Of a stretch of DNA of 64,000 nt, positions 51,856 through 59,896 are shown in pieces (position 1 is the first letter of the stretch; every line of letters begins with the position of its first letter). The DNA is taken from contig CBDCFD010000007.1 in the NCBI GenBank assembly GCA_965216155.1, positions 62,001 through 126,000 on the forward strand, read 5' to 3'. Under the pieces are notes generated by a model. That model was not told where the DNA came from. It made no database searches and saw only the letters and a program-made list of their open reading frames with translations. The position numbers and the translations under genes were made by a program. The stretch comes from CATOSP01 sp965216155 (GTDB lineage Bacteria; Chloroflexota; Dehalococcoidia; Lucifugimonadales; UBA3495).

Positions 51856-53226
51856 TTAGCCTATCCCCAACCTTTCCCGGTATTCGGGGTCGTAGGCGGC
51901 TAGGAGGCCCAGTCCCACCAGTTGCTCCTGGGGTAGACGTTGCACCGCGTCTCCTCTGGTTGGCACGGCGCCGACTATCCCATCCTGGACCAATTGCTTG
52001 TAGTTTGGTCCGCCCAGGCCCAGCAATTGCTGGAGCACGTGTTCGTTGTCCTGACCGAATGTGGGCGCGGGGCCGCGTATCTTCAAGGGGGTTCGGGAAA
52101 ACTTGTAGGGCCTTCCGATGAACGGCCTGGTCCCGATGTTCCGGTCTTCGGGATAGGTTACCCGCTCGAAGAACCCCCGGCTCTGGTAGTGAGGGTCGAA
52201 GTGGACGTCCCTTCCCGTCAGTACGGGCCCGGAGGGAATACCCACTGCCTGCAAACGGTGCATTACCTCGTACTTGTCCACCTCCGAAGTCCACCCGGAG
52301 ATTATCTCGTCCAACTCGTCGTGGTATCTGCGCCGGGCCAGAAGGTCGGAGAATCGCGGGTCGGCGGCCAACTCCTCCTTGCCCATCTCGCGGCACATGT
52401 GCAGCCATTGCTCGTCGCTGCCCACCGAGAGGGTGACCCACTGGTCGTTGCCAAGGGCAGGGTAGCAACCCTGGGGGGCGCGGTAGGGATGGCGGTTGCC
52501 GATGCGGTCGTTGTCCCGTCCGTTGGCGATGCCGTCCATGATGAACTCGGACAGGAACATCACCCCCGCCTGGTACATCCCGATATCCACCCATTGGCCC
52601 TTCCCGGTCTGGTTGCGGTAACGCAGGGCGCTGCCGATGGCAAACAGGGTCGTCCAGGTGGACAGGAAGTCAACGAAAGACGCCCCAGCCTTGGAAGGCG
52701 CTTCGCCGGGATAGCCGGTGACCCAGCAATGGCCGTGAGTGCCTTCCTGGGTGGTAGCCTGGGCCGGGTAATTGGCGTATGGGCCCTCGCTGTGGCCATA
52801 ACCGGTGTTGGAAACCATGATGATATCGGGCTTGATCTTGCGCAGGTTCGGATAATCCATCCCCCACCGGCGCATCACCCGGGGGGTGAAGTTCTCCATA
52901 ATCACGTCGCTGATCTTTACAAGCTCGATAAAAAGCTCGCGGCCGCGCTCGTCGGTGAGGTCCAGTGTCAGGGAGCGTTTGCCCCGGTGCATCAGGTTGT
53001 AGGTGGACGACCGGTTCCACCAGTCCTCGCCCAATTGATTGTCCGGGAAGCTGCCGGCCAACCCCGAGTTGCGGGTCGGGTCGGGATGGCCGGGCCCCTC
53101 AACCTTGATGACCTCCGCCCCGAAGTCGGTGAGCAGGCCCCCCGCATAGGGAAGGGCGAAGATGTAGGTGGAATCCAATATGCGAATTCCTTCCAGCGGC
53201 AGTTGGGGCGTCGGCGGTTGGGTCAT
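51856..53226 (-). CDS. Family III (CaiB/BaiF) CoA-transferase
   Basis: A 456-residue enzyme: GIRILDSTYIFALPYAGGLL TDFGAEVIKVEGP is the N-terminal CoA-binding Rossmann block, NRGK-like HRGKRSLTLDL follows, and the catalytic Asp is expected in SKAGASFVDFLSTWTTLFAI. GQWVDIGMYQAGV and VHFDPHYQSRGFFERV are other family blocks. It transfers CoA between carboxylic acids; the substrate is unknown. Paired in tandem with another member 96 bases away, suggesting a heteromeric enzyme or related substrates. Confidence 0.92.
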   Translation of the reverse strand: MTQPPTPQLPLEGIRILDSTYIFALPYAGGLLTDFGAEVIKVEGPGHPDPTRNSGLAGSFPDNQLGEDWWNRSSTYNLMHRGKRSLTLDLTDERGRELFIELVKISDVIMENFTPRVMRRWGMDYPNLRKIKPDIIMVSNTGYGHSEGPYANYPAQATTQEGTHGHCWVTGYPGEAPSKAGASFVDFLSTWTTLFAIGSALRYRNQTGKGQWVDIGMYQAGVMFLSEFIMDGIANGRDNDRIGNRHPYRAPQGCYPALGNDQWVTLSVGSDEQWLHMCREMGKEELAADPRFSDLLARRRYHDELDEIISGWTSEVDKYEVMHRLQAVGIPSGPVLTGRDVHFDPHYQSRGFFERVTYPEDRNIGTRPFIGRPYKFSRTPLKIRGPAPTFGQDNEHVLQQLLGLGGPNYKQLVQDGIVGAVPTRGDAVQRLPQEQLVGLGLLAAYDPEYRERLGIG

Positions 53227-53258
53227 GTAAGGTTACCTCCCGTGCGGGTAGTTGCCGG

Positions 53259-53322
53259 TGGCCAGTTGCCGGTGGTCAGTGGCCCCGGGATTTTCCAGCC
53301 CCTGACCACCGGCCACCGGCCA
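53259..53322. repeat. Imperfect inverted repeat between CoA-transferase genes
   Basis: The arms 53259-53282 and 53299-53322 pair with three mismatches and consist of repeated GGCCGGTGG/GGCCAGT units. It begins right after the upstream stop. Similar GTGGCC/GGTCAG words recur near 63826-63893. Confidence 0.6.
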
Positions 53323-54540
53323 CTAAATGGCATTTAGCTGGCGCAGGCGTGTGAAGTCTTCCGGTGAATAGCCCAACCCCTCGACGTATATCTCCCTGTT
53401 GTGCTGTCCGAGGGTTGGGGCAGGGCCGAGGAGACGGTAAGGGCACAGGTCGAAGTTGAACAGCACTGCCGGGACTTTGATCCTGCCGATGACCGGGTGG
53501 TCCACCTCGCGGTAGAAGCCCCGGGATTCGAGTTGGGGACATTCGGCCAACTCGGTAGGGGTCTGCACCACGCCGAAGAGCATCCGCGTTTCGGCGGCGC
53601 GGCGGAACAGGTCCCACTTGCCCTTGTCCTTGATGGAGTCCAGTATCAGGGCGTCCAACTCCTCTCCGTGCTGCGGCCGCTGGCCGGGGTCGGCGAACCG
53701 GGGCTCCAGCATCTCCTCCGACTCGAAGAAGTTGGCGATGTCTTCCCAGGACGCTCCACCGCCGGTCTGCACGATGATCCATCCGTCGGCGCAGGGCATC
53801 GGGTGGGTGAACTCCCCTCCGGAGGCGCGCCGCCTGGGTTGGGTGCCGCCCATGAAGGGGTACATGGTCTGGGTGGCCATCATGGTGGAGGCCACGACTT
53901 CGGTGACCGATACGTCGATGTGCTGGCCCATCCCGGTGTTGCCCTGGTGGAAGAGGGAGACGGCGGTGGCGGCTGCGGCGTTGAGACCGCCCTCGTATTG
54001 GGACTGGAAACCGCCGTGCTTTAGCGGTTCCCTGCCCTGGATGCCGCTGATGCTCATAATCATCCCCATGGCGTAATTGACGATCTCTTCGCCCTCGTAC
54101 TGACTGTAGGGCCCGTCCTGCCCGAAGGGGGTGATGGAGGTCATTACCAACGATGGGTTGATCTCTTCCAGGTCCTGGTAAGACAGCCCCAATCCGGCCA
54201 GGTAGCCGGGTTTGTAGCTCTCTACAATAACGTCTACGTGCCGGGCCATCTCCTTCAACAGGGCGCGGCCGGTGGAGGTCTCCAGGTTTACGGTTGCGCC
54301 CTTCTTGTTCAGGTTTAACGCCAGGAAGAAGAGGCTTTTCTCTGGATGAGGGTCGTCTTGGTAGAAGGGTCCCATACGCCGCAACAGCGCTCCCCGCGGC
54401 GGCTCGACCTTGAGCACGTCAGCGCCGTAGTCAGCCAGGAGACGGGCGCAGAAAGACCCGGCGATGTCTTCGCTAAGGTCAAGGACTTTCACGCCGTTTA
54501 GCACACCATCGGGCATTTCGATTCTCCCATCCGAGGCCAT
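53323..54540 (-). CDS. Family III (CaiB/BaiF) CoA-transferase
   Basis: A 405-residue paralogue of the next gene. VKVLDLSEDIAGSFCARLLA DYGADVLKVEPPRG is the CoA-binding block, NLNKKGATVNLETSTGR the second, and TSITPFGQDGPYSQYEGEEI the third. The active-site region GFQSQYEGGLNAAAATAVSL has Glu where the usual Asp lies, so the catalytic residue is uncertain. ATG 54540 has GAAGGGG upstream and is preferred to 54612. Likely co-transcribed with 51856-53226. Confidence 0.9.
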   Translation of the reverse strand: MASDGRIEMPDGVLNGVKVLDLSEDIAGSFCARLLADYGADVLKVEPPRGALLRRMGPFYQDDPHPEKSLFFLALNLNKKGATVNLETSTGRALLKEMARHVDVIVESYKPGYLAGLGLSYQDLEEINPSLVMTSITPFGQDGPYSQYEGEEIVNYAMGMIMSISGIQGREPLKHGGFQSQYEGGLNAAAATAVSLFHQGNTGMGQHIDVSVTEVVASTMMATQTMYPFMGGTQPRRRASGGEFTHPMPCADGWIIVQTGGGASWEDIANFFESEEMLEPRFADPGQRPQHGEELDALILDSIKDKGKWDLFRRAAETRMLFGVVQTPTELAECPQLESRGFYREVDHPVIGRIKVPAVLFNFDLCPYRLLGPAPTLGQHNREIYVEGLGYSPEDFTRLRQLNAI

Positions 54541-54727
54541 ACCTATACCCCTTCCGTCCCATCGAGCGATTGGGATTTTAGCGGAAGGGTGAATCCAAGG
54601 CAAATGGTCCACGCTGACACCCGCGAATCAATAACGTAATTCTTGACGTCATGCAGGGCTGAAGGCATCATGTGTCCTGCTGAAGTTGCCGTCCCCAGGG
54701 GTTGGAATATGCAAAAGGAGAGGCGAG

Positions 54728-54973
54728 TTGAAGACCTATACTTTCCACGTTGTAGTCGAGCCTGACGAAGATAAGTGGTTAGCCTACTGCCCGGCCTTGA
54801 ACGAGTACGCGGCGGCGACCTGGGGCTACACCAGGGAAGAAGCTCTGCGGCACATACGCGAGGTGGTGAGAATGGTACTCCTGGAGTTGGTTGAAGACCA
54901 GGAACCAATCCCGGACGAATCTTCAGAGGAAGCCTTAATCTCTTCCAAGTCCAAAGTGGCAATCACTATATAA
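54728..54973 (+). CDS. hicB: HicB antitoxin, intact pair
   Basis: 81 residues with the HicB partial RNase H fold: KTYTFHVVVEPDEDKWLAYC then ATWGYTREEALRHIREVVRM. The TTG start at 54728 is nine bases downstream of AAAAGGAGAGG; earlier in-frame codons (54686) lack a ribosome site. It is followed three bases later by HicA, so the module is complete here, in contrast to the two broken HicBA loci at 1.3-1.9 and 17.9 kb. Confidence 0.85.
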   Translation: MKTYTFHVVVEPDEDKWLAYCPALNEYAAATWGYTREEALRHIREVVRMVLLELVEDQEPIPDESSEEALISSKSKVAITI

Positions 54974-54976
54974 CCA

Positions 54977-55237
54977 ATGGGGATCCCTTGGCGCAGCCTT
55001 CGCAGCCTGACTGCCCGCGAGATTATCAACGCGCTCTACAGGGATGGATTTGTCTTGAGAAGCAGTTCCGGGAGCCATCAACGGTTCCGTCATCCCGACG
55101 GAAGAAGAGTGACGGTCACTTTCCACAGACCGGGGCAAACCTTTGGGCTTAAACTGCTCCAATACATGATTCGCGACCAAGCTCGTTGGACAGAGGAAGA
55201 CCTCAAAAGACTGGGCTTCCTCCGTTGTCCTACCTAA
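54977..55237 (+). CDS. hicA: HicA mRNA interferase toxin
   Basis: An 86-residue dsRBD-like toxin: LTAREIINALYRDGFVLRSS SGSHQRFRHPDGRRVTVTFH contains the catalytic His of GSHQRF and the characteristic second strand. It cleaves mRNA and is held by HicB. The gene converges on the DUF2283 gene and overlaps its end by eight bases. Frame intact. Confidence 0.88.
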   Translation: MGIPWRSLRSLTAREIINALYRDGFVLRSSSGSHQRFRHPDGRRVTVTFHRPGQTFGLKLLQYMIRDQARWTEEDLKRLGFLRCPT

Positions 55238-55811
55238 CTGTCCTCTCATCCCGCCGTGATTGCATCCTTCGGTGTCGCCTGTACCAATATCTCGTAATGG
55301 AATACCGTGTTCGGACCTGCTTTGCCCCCGATGTCCTCAACAACTCCAGGTTCGCCAGCTTAAGGAATTTCCTGCCGCCCAAGGCGTTAATGAAATTTGG
55401 CACATTGCTGCGCTCCCCTATACCTTCCTGCACTGCGCCGAGGCGAATCTCCACATAACGGCGTCCTATATGCCGGGCAGGCTCGATGAAATGTTCGAGC
55501 GCGTACTGCCTGATTTCATCTGCCTGGGACATCGATTGACTTACTTCCGCCCGAATTTCGGCCTTGCGCGGCTCATCTTCTTCAGCGGCCCGTCGCTCTG
55601 CCATTTCGACCGGCAGGTTCTCTATGGTGACATTGACCAGGTCCTTGGCGCTGAGCCGTGAGCTGACATCGAGAATCTCGATCCCGACAATCTGGCCTTG
55701 GGCGTCGAAGTCCACGACCACTCCTTCAGCGATGTCATCGCTCCTAGCCGCCTCGACCTCCCGAAAATAGACGTAGAGAGCGTCAGCAGTGTGGCTATAC
55801 TCGATCTTCAT
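55230..55811 (-). CDS. DUF2283 protein with an extra C-terminal domain
   Basis: 193 residues. The N-terminal 65 (MKIEYSHTADALYVYFREVE, VVDFDAQGQIVGIEILDVSS) are a DUF2283 domain, usually found alone in 65-80 residue antitoxin-like proteins. After a charged linker, HFIEPARHIGRRYVEIRLGA VQEGIGERSNVP and ALGGRKFLKLANLELLR resemble a small domain of the pattern IRxGDVHxxLGLxNRxPxVCxAL seen in various prokaryotic proteins; this match is weak. An upstream DUF4258 gene carries an amber codon, consistent with a former TA-like pair. Confidence 0.6.
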   Translation of the reverse strand: MKIEYSHTADALYVYFREVEAARSDDIAEGVVVDFDAQGQIVGIEILDVSSRLSAKDLVNVTIENLPVEMAERRAAEEDEPRKAEIRAEVSQSMSQADEIRQYALEHFIEPARHIGRRYVEIRLGAVQEGIGERSNVPNFINALGGRKFLKLANLELLRTSGAKQVRTRYSITRYWYRRHRRMQSRRDERTVR

Positions 55812-55867
55812 GGCTGCCTGCCTTCAGTTTGTTCTATCAACTACGCTAATCACCAGGAGTCCAGCCT

Positions 55868-56050
55868 CTAGTCTCGAAAGGTCACTCTGAGGTATCGGTC
55901 CCCAACCCACCTGAACGCATTGACCCGCCCCTGTTCGGAAGGCTCTGTCCTCTATGGGTCTCCGACGACATATTCTACTTCCTCTTCGCTGATCTTTCGC
56001 CACCGCATCCTGCGACGTGCATGGCGGTCGTATGTGATGGTCCTTTCCAC
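55868..56050 (-). pseudogene. DUF4258 toxin-like gene with in-frame TAG at codon 33
   Basis: GTG 56050 begins ERTITYDRHARRRMRWRKIS EEEVEYVVGDP, then TAG at 55954-55952, then RTEPSEQGRVNAFRWVGDRY LRVTFRD in the same frame to TAG 55868-55870. HARRRMRWRKISEEEVE is the DUF4258 signature and the second half completes the fold. A single change of a tyrosine or other codon to TAG explains the break. It sits just upstream of the DUF2283 gene on the same strand. Confidence 0.7.
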
Positions 56051-56067
56051 CCCTAAATGTTGGACCA

Positions 56068-57123
56068 CTAGCTGCCCAGAGTGGTGGTCAACACCGCTAT
56101 GGGCCTTTCTCCCACGGGGTAGGTGTCCAGAGGTGTGAGCCCGCCGGTCTGAGTGTCGATGCTGTAGGAAGCGAGCTTTCCCGTTGCCGACCCTGCGGCG
56201 AATATGAATTTACCCTGGGGATCGAGGCTGAAGGCGCTGGGGACGGCTTCGGTGGCGGCGTGCCCCGCCGGTGTCAACCGGCCTTCGGCGTCCACCACGA
56301 ACCCGGCGATGCTGTTGTGTCCGCGGTTGGGGACGAACAGGAACCCGCCGAAGGGAGAAACCTGAATCTGGGAGCAGGTGTTACGAGTTGTGACTCCCGC
56401 CGGTAGAGTGGACACGGTCTGGATGGCCGACAACGTCCCCGCAGTCGAATCGATTTGATACGCCGTCACGCTGCATCCCTGCTCGTTGGAGAAATAGACC
56501 ACGTCAAGACTCGGATGGAAACAGTAGTGACGCGGGCCGGTCATGTCCTCTTGCTCGATCTTCAGGGGAGAGTTGGCGGTCAGGCCGCCGCCGGCCTCAT
56601 CGAAGCGGAACTGGTAGATGCAGTTCGGCCCTGGGATGTTCTTCGGAGGTTCCAGGACGTTGTCGTTTTGCCGGGCAATGTGGGGTACGTAAGCAAAGCG
56701 GTTTGAACGGTCGGTCTGCACAGCGTGGGCGCCTACCTCGGTGTCGAGCCATGCCGTGGGAGCGCCGCCCAAGCTGCCGTCGCCACCCAGGGGATGCACC
56801 GCCACGTGGCCTCCCTGGTAGTAGGCTGAAAGCAGAAATTTCCCGGTGCGGTCCGCGGCCAGAAAGGCGGGAGCGCCCTCTGGCGTGACGGAGCCGTTCC
56901 GAGTGAGCCCGCCGGTTTTCTGGTCGATTTGGTGGCTAGTGATCTCCGGCGTCTCCCGGTGCCCGGCGTAGAGTGTGCTCCGGTCGGGACGAATCGCCAG
57001 CAACGACGGTCCTCCAGGCATTGCAACTTCACTCCGCAAGTCCAGTTTGCCGGTATTCTCGTCCATCGTGAACACCGAAATCTTGTTGTCATCCTGGGCT
57101 GCCACGTATACATAGTGCGTCAT
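56068..57123 (-). CDS. Lactonase family protein (6-phosphogluconolactonase-like beta-propeller)
   Basis: A 351-residue seven-bladed propeller of the YbhE family: VYVAAQDDNKISVFTMDENT GKLDLRSEV, then GAPAFLAADRTGKFLLSAYY and PRHYCFHPSLDVVYFSNEQG, plus GGFLFVPNRGHNSIAGFVVD. Relatives hydrolyse lactones such as 6-phosphogluconolactone, but many have unknown roles. ATG 57123 (MTHYVYVA) is preferred over 57129. Monocistronic; an array of 97-bp repeats lies upstream. Confidence 0.85.
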   Translation of the reverse strand: MTHYVYVAAQDDNKISVFTMDENTGKLDLRSEVAMPGGPSLLAIRPDRSTLYAGHRETPEITSHQIDQKTGGLTRNGSVTPEGAPAFLAADRTGKFLLSAYYQGGHVAVHPLGGDGSLGGAPTAWLDTEVGAHAVQTDRSNRFAYVPHIARQNDNVLEPPKNIPGPNCIYQFRFDEAGGGLTANSPLKIEQEDMTGPRHYCFHPSLDVVYFSNEQGCSVTAYQIDSTAGTLSAIQTVSTLPAGVTTRNTCSQIQVSPFGGFLFVPNRGHNSIAGFVVDAEGRLTPAGHAATEAVPSAFSLDPQGKFIFAAGSATGKLASYSIDTQTGGLTPLDTYPVGERPIAVLTTTLGS

Positions 57124-57254
57124 TATCAACCTCTTTGGCCTGATTTGCCGGATATATTTGCCCTCAGGATACCCGGTTGTTGTTTACTCAGTTTGATTGT
57201 CACTATATCGAGGCTCGTTGACAGGGCAATCACATCTTAACCTCTTTGGAGATG

Positions 57255-57545
57255 GTGCGGTGGCACACATCCGGGTGTTCTGAAGCTGGAGATTTTACTT
57301 TAGGGAAATTGTGGGCCATTTTGGTACATTGGCCTGGGTGGCGGGTTAGGGTGCGGTGGCACACATTCGGGTGTTCTGAAGCTGGAGATTTTACTTTAGG
57401 GAAATTGTGGGCCATTTTGGTACATTGGCCCTGGGTGGCGGGTTAGGGTGCGATGGCACACATTCGGGTGTTCTGAAGCTGGAGAATTTATTTTCGGGAA
57501 ATTGTGCGCCATTCTGGTACATTGGCCCTGGGTGGCGGGTTAGGG
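57255..57545. repeat. Tandem array of three 97-bp units
   Basis: Units start at 57255, 57351 and 57448 (GTGCGGTGGCACACAT, then a third with GTGCGATGG), each ending GGCGGGTTAGG. The first two are nearly identical and the third has about ten changes. On the minus strand each unit contains a short frame beginning MAHNFPKVKSPASEHP. The array sits just upstream of the lactonase gene. Confidence 0.85.
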
Positions 57546-57748
57546 ATTTGGATCGGAACGGAATTCGGGCAAGGGTTATGGTAACGGGTGGTCACCCCAG
57601 ATGGGAAGGGCGGGGTGTCAGCAATCCAATTCAAGACGCGATTGCCCTGGGCCGGTAGACAAGTCCCATTTCGCTGCTCCGTCATCCCCGTTATACTGGC
57701 GCCTCAATAACGTCCCCGGGTCAAATAGACGAAAGTTGAGGATGGACC

Positions 57749-58447
57749 ATGTCAACCGGAGATTATTCGCCTGGTTTTTACAGAGAATACGCCGAGCAAT
57801 ATGCCCAAGTAGCCGACGAGTTCCGCCAGTCAGTGTACGTCAAAAGCTCTCACCCCCGGCTGAAGAATGACTGGGACTTATGGGACCGGCTCATGCAGTT
57901 GGCGCCGGGCAAACGAGGGCTCGACGCGGGTTGCGGGGCCGGGGCGCGCGACGTGTTTCACGCCTGGTCTCTGGGCTGTGAAATCGTCGGGATAGACGCC
58001 ATCAAGGAGAACGTCCAGGCAGCCAAGGAGCTTCACCCGGAAGTTGCCGGCCGGGTGTTCGTAGCAAACATGGAGCAGCCGTTGCCGTTCGGAGATGGGG
58101 AGTTCGACTTCGTGGCCTGCAACGCCGTAATCCAGCACATTGAACCGGAAGTCGTGCATACCATGGTATTGCCGGAGCTAGTCCGAGTCCTTTGCCCTGG
58201 AGGCGTACTCCAACTCATGTTCAAGAACGGCAACGGCGTGGTTACCGTGTTCGACAGAGACTACGGGACGGAACGCAGCTTCCAACTCTACGACGAAAGA
58301 GAAATCCTGGAGTTGCTGGAAGGGAAGGGTATGGGACTGATCGAGCGCAGCGCGCCTGATGAGTTGGGCGGCCTGATGTACTTCACCGATCCCAAGCCCG
58401 TCGACCACTGCGTGTTCTTCGCACGGAAGACGGGCGGGGGCCGCTGA
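57749..58447 (+). CDS. Class I SAM-dependent methyltransferase
   Basis: A 232-residue protein: RGLDAGCGAGARDVFHAWSL is motif I, IVGIDAIKENVQAAKE the acidic loop, and EFDFVACNAVIQHIEPEVVH motif II, followed by LVRVLCPGGVLQLMFKNGNG. The terminal part is enriched in acidic loops. The acceptor substrate is unknown. It is preceded by a 200-base spacer and followed by the two-gene PIN module. Confidence 0.85.
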   Translation: MSTGDYSPGFYREYAEQYAQVADEFRQSVYVKSSHPRLKNDWDLWDRLMQLAPGKRGLDAGCGAGARDVFHAWSLGCEIVGIDAIKENVQAAKELHPEVAGRVFVANMEQPLPFGDGEFDFVACNAVIQHIEPEVVHTMVLPELVRVLCPGGVLQLMFKNGNGVVTVFDRDYGTERSFQLYDEREILELLEGKGMGLIERSAPDELGGLMYFTDPKPVDHCVFFARKTGGGR

Positions 58448-58567
58448 CGATTAGTATGTTAACTTGCGGCCGAGGCTTAAGGTACAATCCATCCGATTAC
58501 CACCACTTATGTTCCAGTGATCTGAGACGAGGGCACTTGTTCCGAACGGCCCGCAAGGGGGGCATGA

Positions 58568-59359
58568 ATGCCGGGTAGCATCAATTTACGTATGGAAGGC
58601 CGGGATAAATCATTGCATCCGACGACCTACATTAGTGCCTTGCAATATTTCTGGGGAATGCTACGTGATTTGGACGCCGCCTTATCTAGAGACGACAAGG
58701 GTTCGATCCGTTGGGAGATTGAGTCTCTGAGCAAGAATAGCCCAGATTTGATCACGTTTAAAGGACATTCGCGGATTGAAGAGGATAGACTTACCCAATT
58801 CAAAGACGAGTGCATAATCGGTTTGAGACAACTATCTGAAGGGGAGCGGCTTCCAAACTATTCAGATGCCGCAGTAAACAAAGTCCTTCGTCTTGCTAAA
58901 TTGCGAAATGACCGAAAGCGTGATGGATTAAGTGTGATACAAGTCTTCACAGACACCGATGAAGTTGACCTCGGACCTCAAACCGTAGAAGGTATTGAGA
59001 CACTTACCTCCATTAGGTACGAGTCACTGGGGTCAATTGTCGGCCACCTGGATTCAATTACTGTTCATCGTGGCAGCGAGTTTCGAGTTTGGGGAGAGGT
59101 CGAGCGCCGCCCGGTAACCTGCCGATTCGGTGCGGACCTCCTGGAACAGGTCAAGGGCTCCCTGGGACGCCGCGTTCTCGTCTACGGAGACGTTCGATCG
59201 AATTCCCGGGGGCAACCTACGTCGGTCATAGCCCATGGGCTCGATCCTTATCCGGAAGACTCCGAGCTTCCCACTATCGACCAGATGTCGGGAATAATTG
59301 ACGACCTTACCGATGGGGTCTCACTGGCCGAATACATTGAGGACCTTCGGCATGGTTGA
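58568..59359 (+). CDS. Hypothetical partner of the PIN-domain gene, possible antitoxin
   Basis: A 263-residue protein I do not recognise by name. The N-terminal half is helical with a Lys/Arg-rich DNA-binding look (VLRLAKLRNDRKRDG). Residues from about 155, GSIVGHLDSITVHRGSEFRV WGEVERRPVTCRF and LGRRVLVYGDVRSNSRGQPT, form a short beta-barrel-like (OB-fold-like) pattern. The stop overlaps the start of the PIN gene by eight bases, the arrangement of TA operons, so it may be the antitoxin, though larger than usual. Confidence 0.5.
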   Translation: MPGSINLRMEGRDKSLHPTTYISALQYFWGMLRDLDAALSRDDKGSIRWEIESLSKNSPDLITFKGHSRIEEDRLTQFKDECIIGLRQLSEGERLPNYSDAAVNKVLRLAKLRNDRKRDGLSVIQVFTDTDEVDLGPQTVEGIETLTSIRYESLGSIVGHLDSITVHRGSEFRVWGEVERRPVTCRFGADLLEQVKGSLGRRVLVYGDVRSNSRGQPTSVIAHGLDPYPEDSELPTIDQMSGIIDDLTDGVSLAEYIEDLRHG

Positions 59360-59867
59360 AGGAATATCCCGGCATATCTATTGGGATACGTCCTGCTTCA
59401 TTTGTTTTCTAAACCATAGCGAGTTAGACCGTCGAGCCATCTGTGAGGACATCTTGAGAAATGCTCAGGATGGTCGGATTGCATTGTACACATCGAGTTT
59501 TACCATCGCCGAGACTCTCTACCCGCGGCGCACTAGCGTACCTAATCCGCGCAGATTGTCACCTGACGAAGCCAACAGCATTAAGGCCATGTTCCAGTGG
59601 AGTTGGCTTAAGAAAATCGATGTTGATCAACGCATCGCGTTTTATGCCGCAGAGCTTGCAAGGGATTATAACCTCTATCCCAATGATGCAATTCATGCTT
59701 CGACTGCGATTCTCACGAGCAACGTAGATACGCTGCAAAGATGGGATCGGGACTTCAGTCGTGTGGGCCATATGATAAACGTCGAAGACCCCGTGAGATT
59801 TAGTAACCAGGGTGTAATTGACGAGATACTAGACCGGATCGGCCCACATCCTGATGAATTTCGGTAA
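59352..59867 (+). CDS. PIN-domain ribonuclease, probable toxin
   Basis: A 171-residue PIN domain: HIYWDTSCFICFLN holds the first Asp, SSFTIAETLYPRR the Glu, YNLYPNDAIHASTAI the third acidic residue and QRWDRDFSRV the last. ATG 59352 overlaps the preceding gene, giving coupled translation; an alternative start at 59298 would add 18 residues. VapC-like toxins cleave RNA. Frame and catalytic positions are intact. Confidence 0.82.
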   Translation: MVEGISRHIYWDTSCFICFLNHSELDRRAICEDILRNAQDGRIALYTSSFTIAETLYPRRTSVPNPRRLSPDEANSIKAMFQWSWLKKIDVDQRIAFYAAELARDYNLYPNDAIHASTAILTSNVDTLQRWDRDFSRVGHMINVEDPVRFSNQGVIDEILDRIGPHPDEFR

Positions 59868-59896
59868 ACTCGCGCAGCCGCCGAACGGCGGGCCGA

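Noticed and set aside
51940..53337. 465-codon plus-strand frame opposite the first CoA-transferase
   Set aside because: Antisense to a complete CaiB/BaiF enzyme; no independent evidence.
57255..57545. CRISPR array
   Set aside because: Units are contiguous 97-bp repeats with no variable spacers, and no cas genes are nearby.
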